This document shows, piece after piece, positions 4,824 to 7,580 of a stretch of DNA of 7,580 nucleotides. Positions within the stretch are counted from its first letter, which is position 1, and the number at the start of each line of letters is the position of its first letter. The translations under genes were made by a program, and so were the position numbers. The stretch lies in NCBI GenBank assembly GCA_938008425.1, contig CALLKH010000603.1, positions 1-7,580 of the forward strand. The letters are read 5' to 3'. Below the pieces are notes generated by a model that searched no databases, had not been told where the DNA came from, and was given only the letters and a program-made list of their open reading frames with translations. The DNA comes from an uncultured Planctomycetaceae bacterium (GTDB lineage Bacteria; Planctomycetota; Phycisphaerae; UBA1845; UTPLA1).

Positions 4824-7574
4824 ATGCCCTACAAACCCCCGCGAACAATCATCGAAAGACTCGCCGTCACGCTTGGCCTGGTGCCCAATCTCGACGGGCC
4901 GGATGCTACGACTTCGGTCTCCTCGACCGGCAAGCTCTCGCGATTCCCGCTTGAACAGCGCTGGGCGGATTTTGTCGAGTACGATCCCAAGCACTGGCCC
5001 CGGCGGGCCGTCGCCCGGAACTACCGGCTCGTGCCCACCACCTGTTTCAACTGCGAATCCGCCTGCGGCCTGCTCGCCTACGTTGACAAGAAGACGAACG
5101 AAATCCGCAAGTTCGAGGGAAACCCCGTTCATCCCGGCAGTCGTGGAAAGAACTGTGCCAAGGGGCCGGCCACCATCAATCAGGTCAACGATCCCGACCG
5201 CATCATGGCCCCGATGAAGCGCGTCGGTCCGCGCGGCGCCGGCAATTGGAAGGAAGTCTCATGGGATGAAGCCCTCGCCGACATCGGCGGGCGGATTCGC
5301 AAGGCGCTACAGGAGAATCGGCGCGATGAGATCGTCTACCATGTCGGCCGCCCCGGCGCCGAGGGCTATGTCGATCGGGTCCTGCGGGCGTGGGGCGTCG
5401 ATGGCCACAACAGCCACACGAACATCTGCTCCTCCGGCGCGCGATTCGGCTATGCCATCTGGTCGGGCTATGACCGGCCGTCGCCCGATTATGCAAATGC
5501 GCGGTTCATACTCGCGCTGAACGCCCATCTCGAATCGGGCCACTATTTCAATCCGCACGCCCAGCGCATCAGCGAGGGTCTCAAGCGGGGGGCGAAAATG
5601 GCGGTCGTCGACCCGCGGCTCTCGAACACCGCGTCAATGGCGAGCTATTGGCTGCCGACGAAGCCGGGCACCGAGGCGGCACTCCTGCTCGCGATCGCCC
5701 GCGTCCTGCTCGAAGAGGGCCTCTACGACCGCGGCTTCATCGAACGCTGGACGAACTGGCGCGAATCGCTCGCGATTCTCTCAGCTCCCTCTCCCTCGAA
5801 GGTTGAGGGCGCCCAAGGCGGAAGCCCGAAAGGCTGGGGTGAGGGTGATGAGCGCAACAAAAGCTCAGCACTCAGTCAAAACACTCGCGAGAATTATCAG
5901 TCACCAGATTCACTCGACGACTTCCTCCTCGCCCTTCGAAAACTCTACGCCCCCTTCACCCCCGAATTCGCCGAGGTCGAATGCGGCGTATCGAAGGACC
6001 TCATCATCACGATCGCCCGGCAGATCGGCGAGGCCGGCTCTCGATTCTGCTCGCACACCTGGCGCGGCGCCGCCAGCGCCCACGAAGGCGGCTGGCAGGT
6101 CTCGCGGTGCCTGTTCCTGCTTCATGTGCTCACCGGCAGCGTCGGCACCGAGGGCGGGTGCCTGCCGTCGGCGTGGAACAAGTACAAGGCCAGCCTCATC
6201 AACATGCCGCCGCCGCAGAACCACTGGAACGAGCTGCACTGGCCGAAGGAGTTTCCGCTCACCCACTACGAGATGAGCCAGCTTCTGCCGCACTTTCTGA
6301 AGGCCGGCCGCGGGAAGATCGACACCTACTTCACGCGCGTCTTCAATCCGGTGTGGACCTATCCCGACGGATTCACGTGGATCGAGGCACTGCGCGATGA
6401 ATCGAAGGTCGGCTGCCATGTGGCGCTCACGCCGACGTGGAACGAAACCGCCTTCTACGCCGACTATGTTCTGCCGATGGGCCACGGCCCCGAGCGGCAC
6501 GATCTCAACACCTACGAGACACACAGTGCCACGTGGATTGCATTCCGACAGCCGGTGCTCAGGGCCGTCGCGCTGGCCGAGGGAAAGACGGTGGCCGACA
6601 CGCGCGACGTGAACCCCGGGAAGGTCTGGGAAGAGGATGAATTCTGGATCGCGCTGACGTGGGCGATCGACCCCGACGGCGCGATGGGCATCCGGCAGTA
6701 TTTCGAGAGCCCCGAGAAGCCGGGCGAGAAGCTCACGGTCGACGAATACTACGGCCATCTCTTCGATCGCGTGCCGGGTCTGCCGGAGAAGGCGAAGGCG
6801 CAGAATCTCACGCCGCTCGATTACATGCGCAGGTACGGGGCGCATGAGGTGAAAAGCAAGACCTATCTCCGACATGAGCGGGCGCTCTCAGAGGATGAGC
6901 TGGCCGGCGCGGAGATTGATCCGGTCACGGGCGTCGTCCGGAAGGGGGGCCACGCGATCGGCATCAGTCTCGCGGTCGTGCGAAGGTCGGCGATGTCGCA
7001 GGGTCAGCGCGGGGCCGTGCGTGATGCCGAGAGTGATGAGATTCTCGCGGTGGATGATGCGTTCACGTCGAAGGTGGTCGAGGGCTTCCCGACGCCGTCG
7101 AGGCTGCTCGAATTCTACAGCCCGACGATGGCCGAATGGGGCTGGGGCGATCATGCGCTTCCGGGGTACATTCGCAGCCATGTCTACGAGGAGGAATTCG
7201 CGAACGCTGAAGCGGCGCGGCCCTCACAATCGCCAGATCGCCAAATCGCCCAATCGCCAGATTCCTTCGTCCTGCTCAACACCTTCCGCCTTCCCACGCT
7301 CATTCATACGCGAAGCGGCTCTGCCAAGTGGCTCAACGAGATTTCGCAGCGCAACCCGGTCTGGATTCACACCCGCGACGCGAAGCGGTTCAATCTTTCG
7401 ACCGGCGATCTCGTTCGGGTGACGACCGACATCGGTTATTTCGTCGATCGCTGCTGGGTGACCGAGGCGATTCGCCCCGGCGTCGTCGCCTGTTCGCACC
7501 ATCTCGGGCGCTGGCTGCGGCGCAACGATCCGCCCAACAGCCGATGGATTGCCAACACCGTGGCGGGGGAATAG
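4824..7574 (+). CDS. Molybdopterin (bis-MGD) oxidoreductase catalytic subunit, DMSO reductase superfamily
   Basis: Role: catalytic subunit of a membrane-bound molybdoenzyme, partner of the FeS-NrfD fusion upstream. Seen: 916 residues. An N-terminal Mo4Fe4S domain (about 67-130) has C74-x2-C77-x3-C81-x29-C111, a complete [4Fe-4S] ligand set. VSWDEAL (145-151) is the usual start of the large molybdopterin domain. C202, in NICSSGARFGY, lies where the Mo-ligating residue sits in Psr/Phs/Nap-type enzymes, so a cysteine ligand is likely. VVDPRLSNTA (around D263) and YADYVLP (545-551) are cofactor-domain landmarks. GFPTPSRLLEFYS (754-766) precedes the C-terminal molydopterin-binding domain (about 815-916). 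There is no Tat or Sec signal; RR at 58-59 is not followed by a hydrophobic stretch. Odd: residues about 320-363 and 801-814 are encoded by repeat-type DNA, and the C-terminal domain ends early, right after a G5 run. The closest resemblance I recognise is to phenylacetyl-CoA:acceptor oxidoreductase-like and polysulfide/thiosulfate reductase-like enzymes. I do not assign a substrate. Confidence 0.9.
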   Translation: MPYKPPRTIIERLAVTLGLVPNLDGPDATTSVSSTGKLSRFPLEQRWADFVEYDPKHWPRRAVARNYRLVPTTCFNCESACGLLAYVDKKTNEIRKFEGNPVHPGSRGKNCAKGPATINQVNDPDRIMAPMKRVGPRGAGNWKEVSWDEALADIGGRIRKALQENRRDEIVYHVGRPGAEGYVDRVLRAWGVDGHNSHTNICSSGARFGYAIWSGYDRPSPDYANARFILALNAHLESGHYFNPHAQRISEGLKRGAKMAVVDPRLSNTASMASYWLPTKPGTEAALLLAIARVLLEEGLYDRGFIERWTNWRESLAILSAPSPSKVEGAQGGSPKGWGEGDERNKSSALSQNTRENYQSPDSLDDFLLALRKLYAPFTPEFAEVECGVSKDLIITIARQIGEAGSRFCSHTWRGAASAHEGGWQVSRCLFLLHVLTGSVGTEGGCLPSAWNKYKASLINMPPPQNHWNELHWPKEFPLTHYEMSQLLPHFLKAGRGKIDTYFTRVFNPVWTYPDGFTWIEALRDESKVGCHVALTPTWNETAFYADYVLPMGHGPERHDLNTYETHSATWIAFRQPVLRAVALAEGKTVADTRDVNPGKVWEEDEFWIALTWAIDPDGAMGIRQYFESPEKPGEKLTVDEYYGHLFDRVPGLPEKAKAQNLTPLDYMRRYGAHEVKSKTYLRHERALSEDELAGAEIDPVTGVVRKGGHAIGISLAVVRRSAMSQGQRGAVRDAESDEILAVDDAFTSKVVEGFPTPSRLLEFYSPTMAEWGWGDHALPGYIRSHVYEEEFANAEAARPSQSPDRQIAQSPDSFVLLNTFRLPTLIHTRSGSAKWLNEISQRNPVWIHTRDAKRFNLSTGDLVRVTTDIGYFVDRCWVTEAIRPGVVACSHHLGRWLRRNDPPNSRWIANTVAGE
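5786..5848 (+). repeat. REP-like palindromic element carried inside the Mo subunit gene
   Basis: The segment opens with CCCTCTCCCTC (5787-5797) and closes with CTGGGGTGAGGGTGA (5834-5848). Inside are a CCCTC/GAGGG hairpin (5793-5797 with 5805-5809, 7-base loop) and AGCC/GGCT (5823-5826 with 5832-5835, 5-base loop). Elements of the type CCCTCTCCC...GGGGTGAGGG are familiar as dispersed intergenic palindromic repeats in many high-GC bacteria. Here it is read in frame as about 21 low-complexity residues rich in S, P, G and E. That it is a member of a dispersed family is inference from memory; only one copy is in this window. Confidence 0.6.
5864..5911 (+). repeat. Short degenerate repeats beside the REP-like element
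   Basis: Two 7-base units, CTCAGCA (5864-5870) and CTCAGTC (5871-5877), are followed by AAAACACTC and then a 14-base word at 5898-5911. That word matches 7251-7264 at 12 of 14 positions and in the same reading frame (both give QSPDS). The whole stretch encodes Ser/Asn/Gln-rich linker sequence (about residues 347-363). It looks like spacer-type DNA joined to the REP-like element as one inserted block. Confidence 0.4.
7223..7262 (+). repeat. 8-bp tandem repeat array inside the Mo subunit gene
   Basis: Four consecutive 8-base units run from 7231 to 7262: CGCCAGAT, CGCCAAAT, CGCCCAAT, CGCCAGAT. A fifth, degenerate unit precedes them (CTCACAAT, 7223-7230, 6 of 8 matching the third unit). The array encodes residues about 801-814 (SQSPDRQIAQSPDS). 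It joins the 'TPS' region of the molybdopterin domain to the C-terminal cofactor-binding domain. The unit length is not a multiple of three, so gain or loss of one unit would shift the frame. Confidence 0.8.
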
Positions 7575-7580
7575 CTCGCC

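Noticed and set aside
5786..5848. REP-like block read as a transcription terminator or a CRISPR repeat
   Set aside because: The hairpins are not followed by a T tract, there is only one copy in the window, and the reading frame passes straight through it.
5910..6875. A 321-codon open frame on the minus strand inside the Mo subunit gene
   Set aside because: It is an antisense shadow with low-complexity Arg/Val/Gly composition; the plus-strand frame carries clear family motifs throughout.
7223..7262. 8-bp array as a CRISPR array or an origin iteron set
   Set aside because: The units are directly adjacent with no spacers, too short for CRISPR, and lie inside a conserved gene with no replication gene nearby.

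Overview
The window is GC-rich DNA from a Gram-negative bacterium, most likely a planctomycete (Planctomycetota). The main clue is a 964-residue secreted protein with a PEP-CTERM sorting tail and a beta-rich, cysteine-free passenger of a type abundant in Planctomycetota and Verrucomicrobiota. Short intergenic-style repeats inside a coding region fit the same guess. The assignment is inference from protein style; there is no rRNA or marker gene.

Layout, all genes on the + strand. (1) 47-2941 encodes the PEP-CTERM surface protein. It ends at a strong rho-independent hairpin at 3009-3046. (2) The 293-base gap 2942-3234 holds that terminator, a weak candidate promoter, a small inverted repeat and a ribosome binding site. 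(3) 3235-4809 encodes a fusion of a four-cluster [4Fe-4S] ferredoxin subunit with an eight-helix NrfD/PsrC-type quinone-interacting membrane subunit. (4) 4824-7574, 14 bases downstream, encodes a 916-residue molybdopterin (bis-MGD) oxidoreductase catalytic subunit. The stop lies six bases before the window end.

Genes 3 and 4 form one operon and together supply all three parts of a complex iron-sulfur molybdoenzyme: catalytic Mo subunit, electron-transfer subunit and membrane anchor. Electrons would pass between the Mo centre, five [4Fe-4S] clusters and the quinone pool. Neither protein has a Tat signal, so the complex probably faces the cytoplasm. That is unlike most Psr/Phs/Ttr-type enzymes and more like phenylacetyl-CoA:acceptor oxidoreductase-type systems. 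The substrate cannot be read from the sequence.

The most unusual part is inside the Mo subunit. Two stretches of repeat-type DNA are carried in frame within the coding sequence: a REP-like segment with flanking short repeats (about 5781-5911, roughly 44 residues) and an 8-bp tandem array (7223-7262). The protein also stops abruptly just after a run of five Gs, and may be truncated compared with its relatives. I see no CRISPR array, RNA gene, transposase or defence system here.
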